The notes under the pieces are model-generated. The model saw only the letters and a program-made list of their open reading frames with translations. It ran no database searches and was not told the DNA's origin. Positions 1-7,974 of a stretch of DNA of 33,250 nt are shown here, piece after piece. Source of the DNA: an uncultured Erysipelotrichaceae bacterium (GTDB lineage: Bacteria > Bacillota_I > Bacilli_A > RFN20 > CAG-826); NCBI GenBank assembly GCA_947303755.1, contig CAMYZF010000004.1, forward strand, positions 1 to 33,250. The letters are read 5' to 3'. A program made the translations under genes and the position numbers. Within the stretch, counting starts at the first letter, position 1. The number at the start of each line of letters is the position of its first letter.

Positions 1-16
1 TTTTTGACCATTCCAT
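1..16 (-). CDS. 5' end of an unidentified gene running off the left edge
   Basis: Only the first five codons are inside the window (Met-Glu-Trp-Ser-Lys). The start is supported by a strong ribosome site, GGAGG at 24-28, seven bases before the ATG at 16. The Trp codon is TGG. Nothing can be said about function. An 18-bp palindrome at 89-106 lies upstream and could be its operator. Confidence 0.5.
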
Positions 17-88
17 ACACTCTCCTCCTATTTCGAGTAATCACTCAAAAGAAGACAGCGTGCAAATCATTCATAATTTCTACTATTT

Positions 89-106
89 TTTTATCTTAAG
101 ATAAAA
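89..106. repeat. Perfect 18-bp palindrome, possible operator
   Basis: TTTTATCTTAAGATAAAA is a perfect inverted repeat. It lies about 70 bp upstream of the minus-strand start at 16 and is not followed by a T-run on either strand, so an operator is more likely than a terminator. No regulator can be assigned. Confidence 0.4.
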
Positions 107-225
107 GATTATTCAAGTTTCGCATTCTTTCTATAAGGCTTCGCGTTGTATAATTTCGATACAAAACTAAACTCGAGAAGGCCTTGATACGAACTGAAAA
201 TCCAAAAAGTGTCGAATTCATCGAA

Positions 226-257
226 TAAAAAAAGATTGACACGCTTGGTATCAATCT
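226..257 (-). terminator. Intrinsic terminator of the tRNA-Asp/tRNA-Phe transcript
   Basis: On the minus strand, arms at 248-257 and 233-242 form a 10-bp stem with one G-U pair around a 5-nt loop. A run of T residues follows. It begins 13 nt after the encoded CCA of tRNA-Phe. Confidence 0.85.
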
Positions 258-269
258 ATTTTTCTTAAG

Positions 270-345
<76 letters not shown>

Positions 346-351
346 ACATCA

Positions 352-426
352 TGGCGGATCATACGAGAGTCGAACTCGTCTCGCCTCCGTGACAGGGAGG
401 CATCATAGCCGATAGACCAATGATCC
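352..426 (-). tRNA. tRNA-Asp (GTC), CCA encoded
   Basis: A 75-nt cloverleaf: acceptor GGATCAT/ATGATCC, anticodon stem CCTCC/GGAGG with loop CTGTCAC (anticodon GTC), T-arm ACGAG-TTCGACT-CTCGT, discriminator G and encoded CCA. It lies 6 nt upstream of tRNA-Phe on the same strand, so both probably share the promoter at 444-472 and the terminator at 226-257. Confidence 0.95.
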
Positions 427-443
427 ATGCTAGGCGCCTAATT

Positions 444-472
444 ATTATGCTTTAGACATAAGTAAAAATCAA
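444..472 (-). promoter_or_regulatory. Predicted promoter of the tRNA-Asp/tRNA-Phe pair
   Basis: On the minus strand: TTGATT (467-472), a 17-nt spacer, then CATAAT (444-449). Predicted start near 437, about 10 nt before tRNA-Asp. Inferred from consensus match and position only. Confidence 0.55.
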
Positions 473-501
473 TAACTATTTTAGCGCCTAATATTAATTA
501 A

Positions 502-1041
502 TTAATAATTTTTTGCTCTTAATTCAAAATATGCTTTTGGATGAGCACAGACTGGGCAAATCTCTGGAGCAACTTTGCCGATATGTATATGTCCACAATT
601 ACGGCATTTCCAGACAACGACATCCTCAGAGATGAAGACTTTGCCACCTTTAACCTTCTTTAGAAGTTCAAGATAACGTTCTTCGTGTTCTTTTTCAATC
701 TTTCCAACTGCTTCAAATTGGAAAGCAATTTTATCAAAACCTTCTTTTCTTGCAACTTCAGCGAATTCTTTGTACATATTAGTCCATTCAAAGTTTTCAC
801 CTGCTGCGGCAGCTTTAAGGTTTTCTTCGGTTGATTTAATTTCACCACCTTCGAGATATTTGAACCACATTTTCGCATGTTCTTTTTCGTTTTCAGCTGT
901 TTCTAAGAAAAGAGCGGCGATTTGTTCATAGCCTTCTTTCTTAGCTTTGCTAGCGAAATAAGTATACTTATTTCTTGCTTGGCTTTCACCGGCGAATGCA
1001 GCTTGCAAATTCTTTTCGGTTTGACTTCCTTTTAATTCCAT
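502..1041 (-). CDS. rbr: Rubrerythrin
   Basis: Diiron peroxidase of 179 residues, the usual size for the family. It reduces hydrogen peroxide to water in the cytoplasm of anaerobes using electrons passed through its rubredoxin domain. Residues 1 to about 130 form the ferritin-like four-helix domain, with two repeated iron-ligand segments (GESQAR and ENEKEH; then GENFEW and IEKEHE). Residues 143-179 form a rubredoxin-like domain with two Cys-x2-Cys pairs (CRNC and CPVC). The start is fixed by an AGGAGG site a few bases upstream. It appears monocistronic, with no clear terminator before the downstream tRNA promoter. Its presence suggests an anaerobic or microaerophilic host exposed to occasional oxygen. 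Confidence 0.96.
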   Translation of the reverse strand: MELKGSQTEKNLQAAFAGESQARNKYTYFASKAKKEGYEQIAALFLETAENEKEHAKMWFKYLEGGEIKSTEENLKAAAAGENFEWTNMYKEFAEVARKEGFDKIAFQFEAVGKIEKEHEERYLELLKKVKGGKVFISEDVVVWKCRNCGHIHIGKVAPEICPVCAHPKAYFELRAKNY

Positions 1042-1246
1042 AGTTTTTCCCTCCTAGATTTTGAATTGATTGTATTTTAGCAAATAAGCAATGCTATTTG
1101 TAGATTATTGATGAGCGTGAACAAAATTGAGGGCTCTTATACGATTAGCCTAATCCACAAAGGAGAAAATAGCAAAACGATTTTCTTTTTCATTTCTTTG
1201 GCCTCTTAGAGTAAATTCTATCGTTTTTCATTAATTGTTTAAACGA

Positions 1247-3208
1247 TTAATCTTCAAATTTAGTGGAATCTGGATTTGCTTGAACGTAGTTAATATATTC
1301 TGGAGAACCACTATTCTCGATTGTGGTTTTCATGAAATCATAGATTTGATCGCGAATATATTTCATATTTTCTCTCTGAGAAAGTTCTGGATTTGGGTAA
1401 ATTGGATCAGATAGAGTTATATCAATGAACGGCCTACGACGTGGCAAAGCTTTACTCTTGCCCTTGCGGTAGGTTGTAACCATCGCGATTGATGGAGCGT
1501 TTAATCTCACTGGATATTGGAAGGAAATATCGGAGAATGGTCTAAGACCACGATAGAACGGCCAGATGTGGGCTTCTGGATAAATAACAATGACACGCTT
1601 TTGGCTAATTCGTTTATCAATAGCAGCATTGAAATTCCTCACTGATTGAGGAGATGATGGAGTTGGAAGCGCTCCTAACATCATAACGAGATTTTTGACG
1701 CCTTTAATAGAAACTGCATCAGGGTTAGCAATAATATAAGTTTTCTTAAATTTTGAAACTTGAACGTGAGGAATAAAAGCATCATAAATATTGGTGTGAT
1801 TTCCATAGAGGAAATATCCAGTATTTTTAACTTTCTTTAAAACTTTTCTATTCTTCACTTTTACGTGACGTTTAATTTTTACCATTAAGAACAAGATTGG
1901 AGTAGCGATTCCATAATAGAAGATTGTTCCTAATGTTCTCCAAAGTTTGTTTTCATGAACATAAACAAAGTTATCATCAACTTTCTTTTGATTGATATCG
2001 GTTCCTGCAAAGTCATCATTTAGAGGATCTTTATAGTAAACGATACGATGATGGAGATTGTGCTCAATTTTGTATTTTCGGACATCAACCGCTTCTTTAA
2101 TCATCTTTTCCATTCGATCCATACAATGATCAAAGTCAAATCTCTTTACGTATTCTGTGTATTGTTCTGAACGAATCTTTCTTTCGTTTGGATGCTCGTA
2201 CCAGTAGTCAATTTTCGCCGCTAAATCTTTTGCGTTATTTTGTTTGAAAAGATGCAAATCATCGATGGCGAAATACTTGGTAGCACTTCTTTTTGATTTG
2301 TTGATAACTGGGACTAATCCACACTTGAGCGCCTCTAAGCATGCGATTGATTCAAGCTCAGCGTATGCGGTATGAACATAGAGGTCCGAATAAGACATAA
2401 TTTCATTCAATTCTTTTTGGCTATGAAAACCAAAAATTGGTTGATTTCGTAGGTGTTTTGCGGCCTTTTTTAGCTTTTTAAGGTTTGGTCCTTCACCTGG
2501 AAAAATTAGTTGAATTTTGTTTGCATATTTTGAATATTTCATCGCTTTGATGAGCAAATCTTGGCGTTTCTCTTTTGAGTAACGGCCAGTCATAACAATG
2601 CAAAATTTGTCTTTCAATTCATCTGGCTTTTTAACATCGACTTTGTAGTATGATGATTTGATACCGTTTGAAATTACATAAGCATTTGTAGGTCCAGCTT
2701 GTTTTTCAAAATCATTCTTAATGAATTCGGTTGGGTAATGGATGCAATCACAAACATGATACAATTTTCTCCAAAACGATTTATAAGTCAAAGCGTTGGC
2801 CAAATGAGACCACATTAAGAAAAGGTGTGAAGTAAAGTTTTCTGCCTGACAATGGAAACCAGCAGAAATTGGAATATTTTTCTTATTTGCAATAAATGAG
2901 GTTTTTGCCGATAAACCAAATGGGATCATACAGTGAACTTCGTCTACTCCATCTAATGCTTCTTCTATGACTTTTGGTTCGGCTTTAGCAATTGCAACAC
3001 CATTTCTAGCGATAATTTTATTTATAATAAAACCAAAGTTTCTTGTTTTTACAACATAGTAACCTTCTTGACCTTTTTTATCTTGATCGGCACAAAGAAC
3101 GCGGACTTCGTGTCCTCTTTCTTTTAAAGCGTTAATTAAATTATAGGCCGCAACGGTAGTTCCATTGTTCGGCTCACCTAAAACATCTGCAACAATCAAG
3201 ATTCTCAT
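1247..3208 (-). CDS. Bifunctional GT4 glycosyltransferase fused to a PlsC-type acyltransferase
   Basis: 653 residues in two parts. Residues 1 to about 380 are a GT-B fold, family 4 glycosyltransferase: N-terminal Gly-rich loop with NGTT (15-18), VISNG near 178-182, TGRYSKEKRQDL near 207-218, and the E-x7-E nucleotide-sugar motif (Glu284 and Glu292). Residues about 430-640 are a PlsC/LPLAT acyltransferase with the H-x4-D catalytic motif (His471, Asp476) and a YPEA block near 543 corresponding to the usual PEGT. A hydrophobic stretch (427-446) probably attaches it to the membrane. The two halves resemble the separate GT at 16997 and PlsC at 16085. It is the last gene of the thioesterase operon and overlaps the preceding gene by ATGA. 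A glycolipid or phospholipid product is inferred; the acceptor is unknown. Confidence 0.85.
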   Translation of the reverse strand: MRILIVADVLGEPNNGTTVAAYNLINALKERGHEVRVLCADQDKKGQEGYYVVKTRNFGFIINKIIARNGVAIAKAEPKVIEEALDGVDEVHCMIPFGLSAKTSFIANKKNIPISAGFHCQAENFTSHLFLMWSHLANALTYKSFWRKLYHVCDCIHYPTEFIKNDFEKQAGPTNAYVISNGIKSSYYKVDVKKPDELKDKFCIVMTGRYSKEKRQDLLIKAMKYSKYANKIQLIFPGEGPNLKKLKKAAKHLRNQPIFGFHSQKELNEIMSYSDLYVHTAYAELESIACLEALKCGLVPVINKSKRSATKYFAIDDLHLFKQNNAKDLAAKIDYWYEHPNERKIRSEQYTEYVKRFDFDHCMDRMEKMIKEAVDVRKYKIEHNLHHRIVYYKDPLNDDFAGTDINQKKVDDNFVYVHENKLWRTLGTIFYYGIATPILFLMVKIKRHVKVKNRKVLKKVKNTGYFLYGNHTNIYDAFIPHVQVSKFKKTYIIANPDAVSIKGVKNLVMMLGALPTPSSPQSVRNFNAAIDKRISQKRVIVIYPEAHIWPFYRGLRPFSDISFQYPVRLNAPSIAMVTTYRKGKSKALPRRRPFIDITLSDPIYPNPELSQRENMKYIRDQIYDFMKTTIENSGSPEYINYVQANPDSTKFED

Positions 3209-3870
3209 TTTTTAATGTGTTCAGGGGCTCCAAATTTAACTTCTGCCACAGCGAGTTGCGCAGAGTTATAAATATCTATACGTCGTTCATGACCGGCAAA
3301 GAAGAAAATATCAACGCTTTGCCAGATGAAAACCCATGACAAGATAGTGATGATTTCAAAGAAAACGTTGATGCGTTCAACAAATATATGAAGCAAAATA
3401 GTTGTTGTTAAGAACATTAAACCAAATAACAACGCGAAAAGACCGAAAACAATTCGGCGACGATGCTCATGCATTCTATCTTCAAATTCTAAAGCGTAGT
3501 GTCTAATAACGGCTTTTCTAATCTTTTCTTTAAGTTCATCGCTATAACGACCACCATCATCAAAGTTGATGACAACAGGGACGCTCGCTCTTAAATAGAA
3601 AGCCGCATTATCGATATACGCATATATTTCTGGATCAACACGACGGTTATAACTATAGACAGAAAAAGGCGTCTCGACTTTGGTTAAATCTACATTAATG
3701 TAGGCCTTACCATCGTCTTCGACCAACGAATCTTCATAACGAATTGAATAACGATATTTGCGGTCCAAAAGTTTAGAAATCTTTTGAGCGAAAACAATAT
3801 TTTGTTCTTTGACCTCAGTTTTCTTTTCCTTACGGAGTTCTTTAATTTTTGCTTTTTCTTCGCTTGTCAT
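3205..3870 (-). CDS. Hypothetical membrane protein with two transmembrane segments
   Basis: 221 residues, family not recognised. The N-terminal 25 residues are highly charged (Lys/Glu-rich) and cytoplasmic in appearance. A soluble region of about 110 residues with several beta-type stretches follows, then two hydrophobic segments around residues 143-165 and 172-194 separated by a very short turn. The stop overlaps the start of the GT-PlsC gene by four bases, so the two are translationally coupled and probably functionally linked. No ordinary ribosome site precedes the ATG; a TAAAAT sequence lies 9 nt upstream and could be an internal promoter. A helper of membrane lipid modification is a guess from context. 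Confidence 0.75.
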   Translation of the reverse strand: MTSEEKAKIKELRKEKKTEVKEQNIVFAQKISKLLDRKYRYSIRYEDSLVEDDGKAYINVDLTKVETPFSVYSYNRRVDPEIYAYIDNAAFYLRASVPVVINFDDGGRYSDELKEKIRKAVIRHYALEFEDRMHEHRRRIVFGLFALLFGLMFLTTTILLHIFVERINVFFEIITILSWVFIWQSVDIFFFAGHERRIDIYNSAQLAVAEVKFGAPEHIKK

Positions 3871-3897
3871 AGCGGAGACATTTTACTACGTAAATAT

Positions 3898-4794
3898 TTA
3901 TTTTTCAACTTTTGTGTATTTTTTTAATATCACATCCATAGAAGCAAATATTGTTCCAACAACCATCAAAGCTAAACCAATAAAGAAAGTGTAATTAGGT
4001 TTTTCTGAGAAAATGATCAAGGAGAGGATGATGGCGATAAAAGGTGCAATCGAGAAAAACGCCGATGTTTTAGCGGTTCCAATAAATCTTTCCGCGTAAA
4101 TAAACAAAATAAGAGCAATTCCATAGGAAACCACTCCAATTGATAATTCAACAACGATTGGAACAAAAGATGTAGAGGCTTGGCCCATAATCAAAGCAAT
4201 TCCCAAAGTGATGACTCCACCACTTAAGCCAAGGGTGCCAAGTGTAACTCCTGGATTCTTATTAGATACTTTCTTTAAAAAGTTATTAGCAAAGCCCATA
4301 AGAATTGGAGAAATTAGGCAAAGCAAAGAACCGATTGAAAAGTTCAAGTGTTCTAAGTCACCTAACGAAATGATGACACACGCTACAAAAATAAAACCGA
4401 TACCAATCCAAAGATATTTTGAAATCTTTTCTTTAAAAAGAACTAACGCGATCAATGAAGATGAAATGATTTCAAATGAGCCAAGTAAAGAAGCATTGCT
4501 ACTAGATAAATAAGTGAGTCCAAACATCAGCGAAACACATGCGCCGATATGAAAAGCAATCGCTGCAACTAAATATGGAATATCACTCTGTGTGAATTTT
4601 TCTTCTTTAGGTTTTTTGCCAATTAGTTGGACGACAAGAAAAACCACCCCCACAATAAAAGTTCCAAAATAAAGCATCGAAGCAGAGAACAAAGGGCTGA
4701 TTTGACTATTAAAAAGTTTGTTGATCGGATTGATGAGTGAATAACAAAGGGCCGCTAATATAGCGAAAACAATACCTAATTTATCTTTGTTCAT
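3898..4794 (-). CDS. EamA/DMT superfamily transporter
   Basis: 298 residues with ten predicted transmembrane helices arranged as two repeats of five, the classic length and layout of EamA (drug/metabolite transporter) permeases. Each half begins with a long hydrophobic segment (near residues 7-23 and 152-170) and the protein ends with a short basic tail. Members export amino acids, nucleotides or other small metabolites, or move lipid precursors; the substrate cannot be told from sequence. It overlaps the upstream thioesterase gene by ATGA, and the next gene follows after about 30 nt. Placement between a thioesterase and a glycosyltransferase-acyltransferase suggests, without proof, a substrate connected with lipid metabolism. 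Confidence 0.88.
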   Translation of the reverse strand: MNKDKLGIVFAILAALCYSLINPINKLFNSQISPLFSASMLYFGTFIVGVVFLVVQLIGKKPKEEKFTQSDIPYLVAAIAFHIGACVSLMFGLTYLSSSNASLLGSFEIISSSLIALVLFKEKISKYLWIGIGFIFVACVIISLGDLEHLNFSIGSLLCLISPILMGFANNFLKKVSNKNPGVTLGTLGLSGGVITLGIALIMGQASTSFVPIVVELSIGVVSYGIALILFIYAERFIGTAKTSAFFSIAPFIAIILSLIIFSEKPNYTFFIGLALMVVGTIFASMDVILKKYTKVEK

Positions 4795-5498
4795 TTGTAT
4801 ACAATTATTGCTTTAAAGCAATCTCTATCATTTACAGAGCCTTTGATAACTTCTTTTTCGCCCTTACTTATAAACAAGGAAACGATTTCTTTTTCTTTGA
4901 TTTCTGAGAAATAGTTGATTACAAAAGTATCAATCTCGTTATTTTTATAGAATTCTGTATCATGGATGTTTTGAATTAATTCGATGTACTTAATGTTATT
5001 AACGTGACCATTTAGATCAATGTCTGAATATTCAATTTGGTGTTCCTTAACCTTGTTAAAGGCATTATCATTAATCTTTTGAGGGAGTTCTAATTCGAAC
5101 TCTTTTGACTCTCCAGGAATACTTACATCGAATGGATTGGACACAATTTTATTGGTTTTAGCATCCAAAATAGTCCATATAGAAGAGGCCACCACTAAAA
5201 GGTTGCCCTTCTCATCAGTAACATAGAAATGTCTATATAAGAAAAACGGATTAGTTTTTCCAGGATATGTGTAAACGTTAATGTTTTCTTCAAATCCAGG
5301 CATTCTATTAATCTTAAGGGAATATCTAGTGATAACCCATTTGCGACCTGCAAAGGTGGTTTTATCGTGACCAATTCCTAATATCTCAGAATGTTCCTCA
5401 GCACTTTCTTGAAACATTAAAAAGAGATTAGACAATCTGAGCTTCTTATTTTGATCCACACAACCGGTATCAACTAAATATCTTTTTAAATGGGCCAT
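4791..5498 (-). CDS. Acyl-ACP thioesterase (FatA/FatB-like)
   Basis: 235 residues, typical of the bacterial acyl-ACP thioesterase family. It hydrolyses fatty acyl-ACP to free fatty acid and ACP in the cytoplasm. Two tandem hot-dog folds are visible: residues 1 to about 130, with the long helix containing LSNLFLMFQESAEEHSE, and about 150-235, carrying the D-x-N-x-H motif (Asp161, Asn163, His165 in DIDLNGHVNN). It is the first gene of an operon that continues through the EamA transporter to the GT-PlsC fusion. There is no Shine-Dalgarno site. Instead a consensus TATAAT ends 10 nt before the ATG, suggesting a near-leaderless mRNA. The initiator tRNA lies divergently just upstream. Confidence 0.9.
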   Translation of the reverse strand: MAHLKRYLVDTGCVDQNKKLRLSNLFLMFQESAEEHSEILGIGHDKTTFAGRKWVITRYSLKINRMPGFEENINVYTYPGKTNPFFLYRHFYVTDEKGNLLVVASSIWTILDAKTNKIVSNPFDVSIPGESKEFELELPQKINDNAFNKVKEHQIEYSDIDLNGHVNNIKYIELIQNIHDTEFYKNNEIDTFVINYFSEIKEKEIVSLFISKGEKEVIKGSVNDRDCFKAIIVYK

Positions 5499-5508
5499 AC
5501 GAGCATTT

Positions 5509-5514
5509 ATTATA
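5509..5514 (-). promoter_or_regulatory. TATAAT box 10 nt before the thioesterase ATG
   Basis: Perfect minus-strand TATAAT. Its usual start point, about 7 nt downstream, leaves a leader of only about 3-4 nt, with no Shine-Dalgarno sequence between box and ATG. Confidence 0.55.
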
Positions 5515-5526
5515 ATAAACTGAGGC

Positions 5527-5553
5527 TTGAAAATTATAAATAGTTTCTATAAA
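5527..5553 (+). promoter_or_regulatory. Possible promoter of the initiator tRNA
   Basis: TTGAAA (5527-5532) and TATAAA (5548-5553) with a 15-nt spacer, about 15 nt before the tRNA. The spacing is shorter than ideal, so this is tentative. It lies next to the divergent thioesterase promoter. Confidence 0.35.
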
Positions 5554-5567
5554 CTTAATAGCAACCT

Positions 5568-5645
5568 CGCGGAGTAGAGCAGCCCGGTAGCTCGTCAGGC
5601 CCATAACCTGGAAGTCGCAGTGTTCAAATCCTGCCTCCGCAACCA
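5568..5645 (+). tRNA. Initiator tRNA-fMet (CAT) with an extra base in the T-stem
   Basis: Starts CGCGGAG and ends CTCCGCA-A-CCA, giving the C1-A72 mismatch that marks bacterial initiator tRNA. Anticodon loop CCCATAA. The three conserved G-C pairs of the anticodon stem are here A-T, G-C, G-C. The T-arm reads GCAG-T-G-TTCAAAT-C-CTGC: one unpaired T is inserted in the stem, making the gene 78 nt instead of the usual 77. The CCA is encoded. A terminator follows directly. Confidence 0.9.
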
Positions 5646-5655
5646 AGAAAATTAG

Positions 5656-5680
5656 AACAGGCTATGCCTGTTTTTTCTTT
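5656..5680 (+). terminator. Intrinsic terminator after initiator tRNA
   Basis: AACAGGC (5656-5662), 3-nt loop, GCCTGTT (5666-5672), then six T's from 5671. A weaker T-rich stretch on the other strand means it may also end the minus-strand gene at 5736. Confidence 0.9.
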
Positions 5681-5735
5681 GTTGGGAGGGATTTGAGCGA
5701 CTATCCAGGTTATTAGAAGTCAAACTCAAACAACC

Positions 5736-6488
5736 TTAATTGTCATATCTTTTTGAAATATAAGCGATATCAGCAGCCAGATTTGACCAATGACATTCAA
5801 TGGTATGGCGACGTTTTTCACTAACGATTTCAACGCCAATATATCTTGCGTGAGGGCGAAGCATTAATGGACCAATATGAAGGGCATCCATCCATTTCCA
5901 ATTTTTTCGATATATGTGCTTACGAACTTGTTTTTCTGTCGCAACAACACCAAAAGAAACATCACCATGATATAAAGCGTCAGCTCGAGGGAATTCTTCT
6001 TTAGCGCCAGTAAATACGCAACGTTCAACAACTTGATAAATACGGTCAATGTCAGAATTCAATTCTTCATTAGCTTCTTTGATTCTGTTATCTAATAGAT
6101 AATGTAATTTAGCGAATTCATATCGTTCACTGCCGCTGCCATCGGTTGTACCATCACCGAAATGATATAAAAGAATCGTTTCGAGTGTTTTTTCTGAAAC
6201 ATGCAAGGTGCGAAGATATTCGATGAAATTATTAATTAATTCGCTGTGAACGATATTTGATCGTCCGCTTTTCATCGATATACCCTTTTTGATTCCACAA
6301 TAAACAATGAAGAAATCGGGTTTATAGTAATCATCAGGAGCGACACATCTAATAACTTCGTTTCCATCGATAACGCCATACAGTTCTTCTAAAAGATGGC
6401 GCATGTTATTGGATAAATCGGATACCTTTTTATTATCTAACGCCGCAATCATTTCTTTTTCTCTTAAAAAACCATGATTAGTTGACAT
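5736..6488 (-). CDS. Hypothetical protein with a possible PD-(D/E)XK nuclease-like motif
   Basis: 250 soluble residues, not assigned to a named family. Around residues 55-80 the sequence KPDFFIVYCGIKKGISMKSG has the spacing of a PD-(D/E)XK nuclease core: Pro-Asp at the end of one strand, then a strand ending in a lysine. The acidic residue before x-K is missing (Ser-Met-Lys), so catalysis is uncertain. A Trp/His-rich C-terminus follows. The start is fixed by an excellent AGGAGG site. It stands alone between the initiator tRNA and the PAQR gene. Restriction-like or DNA-repair functions are possible but unproven. Confidence 0.75.
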   Translation of the reverse strand: MSTNHGFLREKEMIAALDNKKVSDLSNNMRHLLEELYGVIDGNEVIRCVAPDDYYKPDFFIVYCGIKKGISMKSGRSNIVHSELINNFIEYLRTLHVSEKTLETILLYHFGDGTTDGSGSERYEFAKLHYLLDNRIKEANEELNSDIDRIYQVVERCVFTGAKEEFPRADALYHGDVSFGVVATEKQVRKHIYRKNWKWMDALHIGPLMLRPHARYIGVEIVSEKRRHTIECHWSNLAADIAYISKRYDN

Positions 6489-6556
6489 AGGATATACCTC
6501 CTTTCACTATACTTATTACGGGACCAATCGAAAAAATTTTTGAAAAAAATATTAAT

Positions 6557-6580
6557 AAAAAAATGATTCTTAAGAATCAA
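6557..6580 (-). terminator. Intrinsic terminator of the PAQR gene
   Basis: TGATTCTTAAGAATCA (6564-6579) is a perfect palindrome followed on the minus strand by seven T's, five bases after the stop at 6585. Confidence 0.85.
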
Positions 6581-6584
6581 ATTG

Positions 6585-7250
6585 TTATTTTAAAATGAAA
6601 TAGATTCCGATAAAATGTAGGACAGCTGCCAAGACCACAAAGATATGAAATATGGTATGAAACCATTTTTTCTTTGAGCCAATCGCATAAGTAATCGCAC
6701 CAACCGAATAAACGATTCCACCCAACAATATGAATAAAAAAGGTTTGAACTCTAAACCTATACCAAATGGATAAAAGAAAATAATTAGCCAGCCATCTAT
6801 TATGTACATAATGTAAGAAACCAAATCCAAAACTTTTGAATTTCGTGGGAATAAATTTAAAACGATTCCAGTAACCGCAAGAACAACTTCGATAATCATA
6901 ATTACAATTGAAGATGTTTGATTCGTTAATCCATACATAGAAATAGGGAAATATGTCGCTACAACAAAAGCGTAAATATCGCAGTGATCAATAATTCTTG
7001 TTACCGCTCTTCTATTAGAACCAAAAGGCGAAGAATGATAAAAAGAAGAAATAAAGAAAACCATCATCATAAATAATGAATAAACATAATAAGGAATCAT
7101 GTAGACAAAACTAAGACGGTTAATTATGTTATAGCAGGAGAAGAAAGCTAAAGTACCCACCGCAAAAGCGAACCCAATCAAGTGACTAATTGAATTTGCG
7201 ATTTCTTCACCACGCGAATATGCAGGGAGTTTGTTTGGATCTGCAGTCAT
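6585..7250 (-). CDS. PAQR/hemolysin III family membrane protein
   Basis: 221 residues with seven predicted transmembrane helices. The family marks are visible: Ser-His in the first helix (SHLIGF), Asp-His in the third (IIDHCDIY) and the H-x3-H pair near the C-terminus (FHTIFH), which together bind zinc in PAQR proteins. Bacterial members are annotated as hemolysin III homologues and are thought to be membrane hydrolases or stress-related proteins; the reaction is not settled. The start at 7250 is chosen because AAGGAG lies six bases upstream; an in-frame ATG seven codons earlier would place this site inside the coding sequence. It is monocistronic with its own terminator. Confidence 0.9.
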   Translation of the reverse strand: MTADPNKLPAYSRGEEIANSISHLIGFAFAVGTLAFFSCYNIINRLSFVYMIPYYVYSLFMMMVFFISSFYHSSPFGSNRRAVTRIIDHCDIYAFVVATYFPISMYGLTNQTSSIVIMIIEVVLAVTGIVLNLFPRNSKVLDLVSYIMYIIDGWLIIFFYPFGIGLEFKPFLFILLGGIVYSVGAITYAIGSKKKWFHTIFHIFVVLAAVLHFIGIYFILK

Positions 7251-7349
7251 AGCTTTCTCCTTTCGTAGCAACTATAAAATGAATTAAATAGAAATGCACT
7301 CTCTTAATAAAAATTGACTTCTCTTATCAGGAGAATTATTATTAATTCT

Positions 7350-7931
7350 ATGTTGGAAACAGAGATTAAAGAAAACTTTGCAAGAAACGTTAGAGAACTA
7401 AGAATTGATCGTAAATTAAATCAAATTCAACTCGGTGAAAAATTATCTTATTCATCAAAAGCGGTCTCCAAATGGGAAAATGGTGACGTAATGCCTGATA
7501 TCACTACTTTGAAGTTGATAGCAGATTTCTTTGATATCACAGTTGATACATTGATTAGTTCGAAAAACGCAGTTAGAAAATCTCACAAAAGAAGAAATAG
7601 GATTTTAATTACTGCTGTATCTTCACTTCTTTGCTACTTTGTAGCAGCCATCGTGTTTTTAATATTGACTTTAGTTTACGTCGATAAAGCGTGGGTTTCA
7701 TTTATAGTTGCTATCCCTGCTAGTGGAGTAGTCTGCGTTGTGTTTTCCTCACTTTGGTTCGAAAGAAAATACATTACATTATCAACAATCTTTTTAACTT
7801 TAGGTGCCTGTTTGGTAACTTGGATTTTTATGAATTTCTACCTCTGGTGGATAGTCTCTCTTTCAGGCGCTATATTCATTGTTTTAGCGATAATTTTCTT
7901 CCCAATAATTATTCCAAATAATCGCAAATAA
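7350..7931 (+). CDS. XRE-family regulator with a four-helix membrane domain
   Basis: 193 residues. Residues 3-62 form an N-terminal XRE/HTH_3 DNA-binding domain with a typical SxKAVSKWENGxxxPD recognition segment. Four hydrophobic segments (about residues 83-108, 111-132, 136-161 and 164-186) then tether it to the membrane. Such proteins are transcription factors thought to sense the membrane or an envelope signal. The ATG at 7350 places the fold at the start of the protein; its AGGAG site is about 15 nt away, which is long. A TTG at 7314 is an alternative start. It is divergent from the PAQR gene, which may be its target. Confidence 0.85.
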   Translation: MLETEIKENFARNVRELRIDRKLNQIQLGEKLSYSSKAVSKWENGDVMPDITTLKLIADFFDITVDTLISSKNAVRKSHKRRNRILITAVSSLLCYFVAAIVFLILTLVYVDKAWVSFIVAIPASGVVCVVFSSLWFERKYITLSTIFLTLGACLVTWIFMNFYLWWIVSLSGAIFIVLAIIFFPIIIPNNRK

Positions 7932-7934
7932 AAA

Positions 7935-7959
7935 CTCAGCGTATGGCTGAGATTTTTTA
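7935..7959. terminator. Bidirectional terminator between XRE regulator and DUF2804 gene
   Basis: CTCAGC (7935-7940), 5-nt loop, GCTGAG (7946-7951), then ATTTTTTAT on the plus strand. The minus strand also has a T-rich run, so it probably ends both convergent genes. Confidence 0.85.
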
Positions 7960-7974
7960 TAAAATATTAGATTT

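Noticed and set aside
1160..1200. A hairpin-like GAGAAAAT...ATTTTCTT after the GT-PlsC gene as terminator
   Set aside because: The stem is almost all A-T and the T-run lies on the opposite strand to the gene, so I could not support it.
3205..4794. TGA read as tryptophan (Mycoplasma code)
   Set aside because: Several genes end in TGA within ATGA overlaps, and Trp is encoded by TGG throughout.
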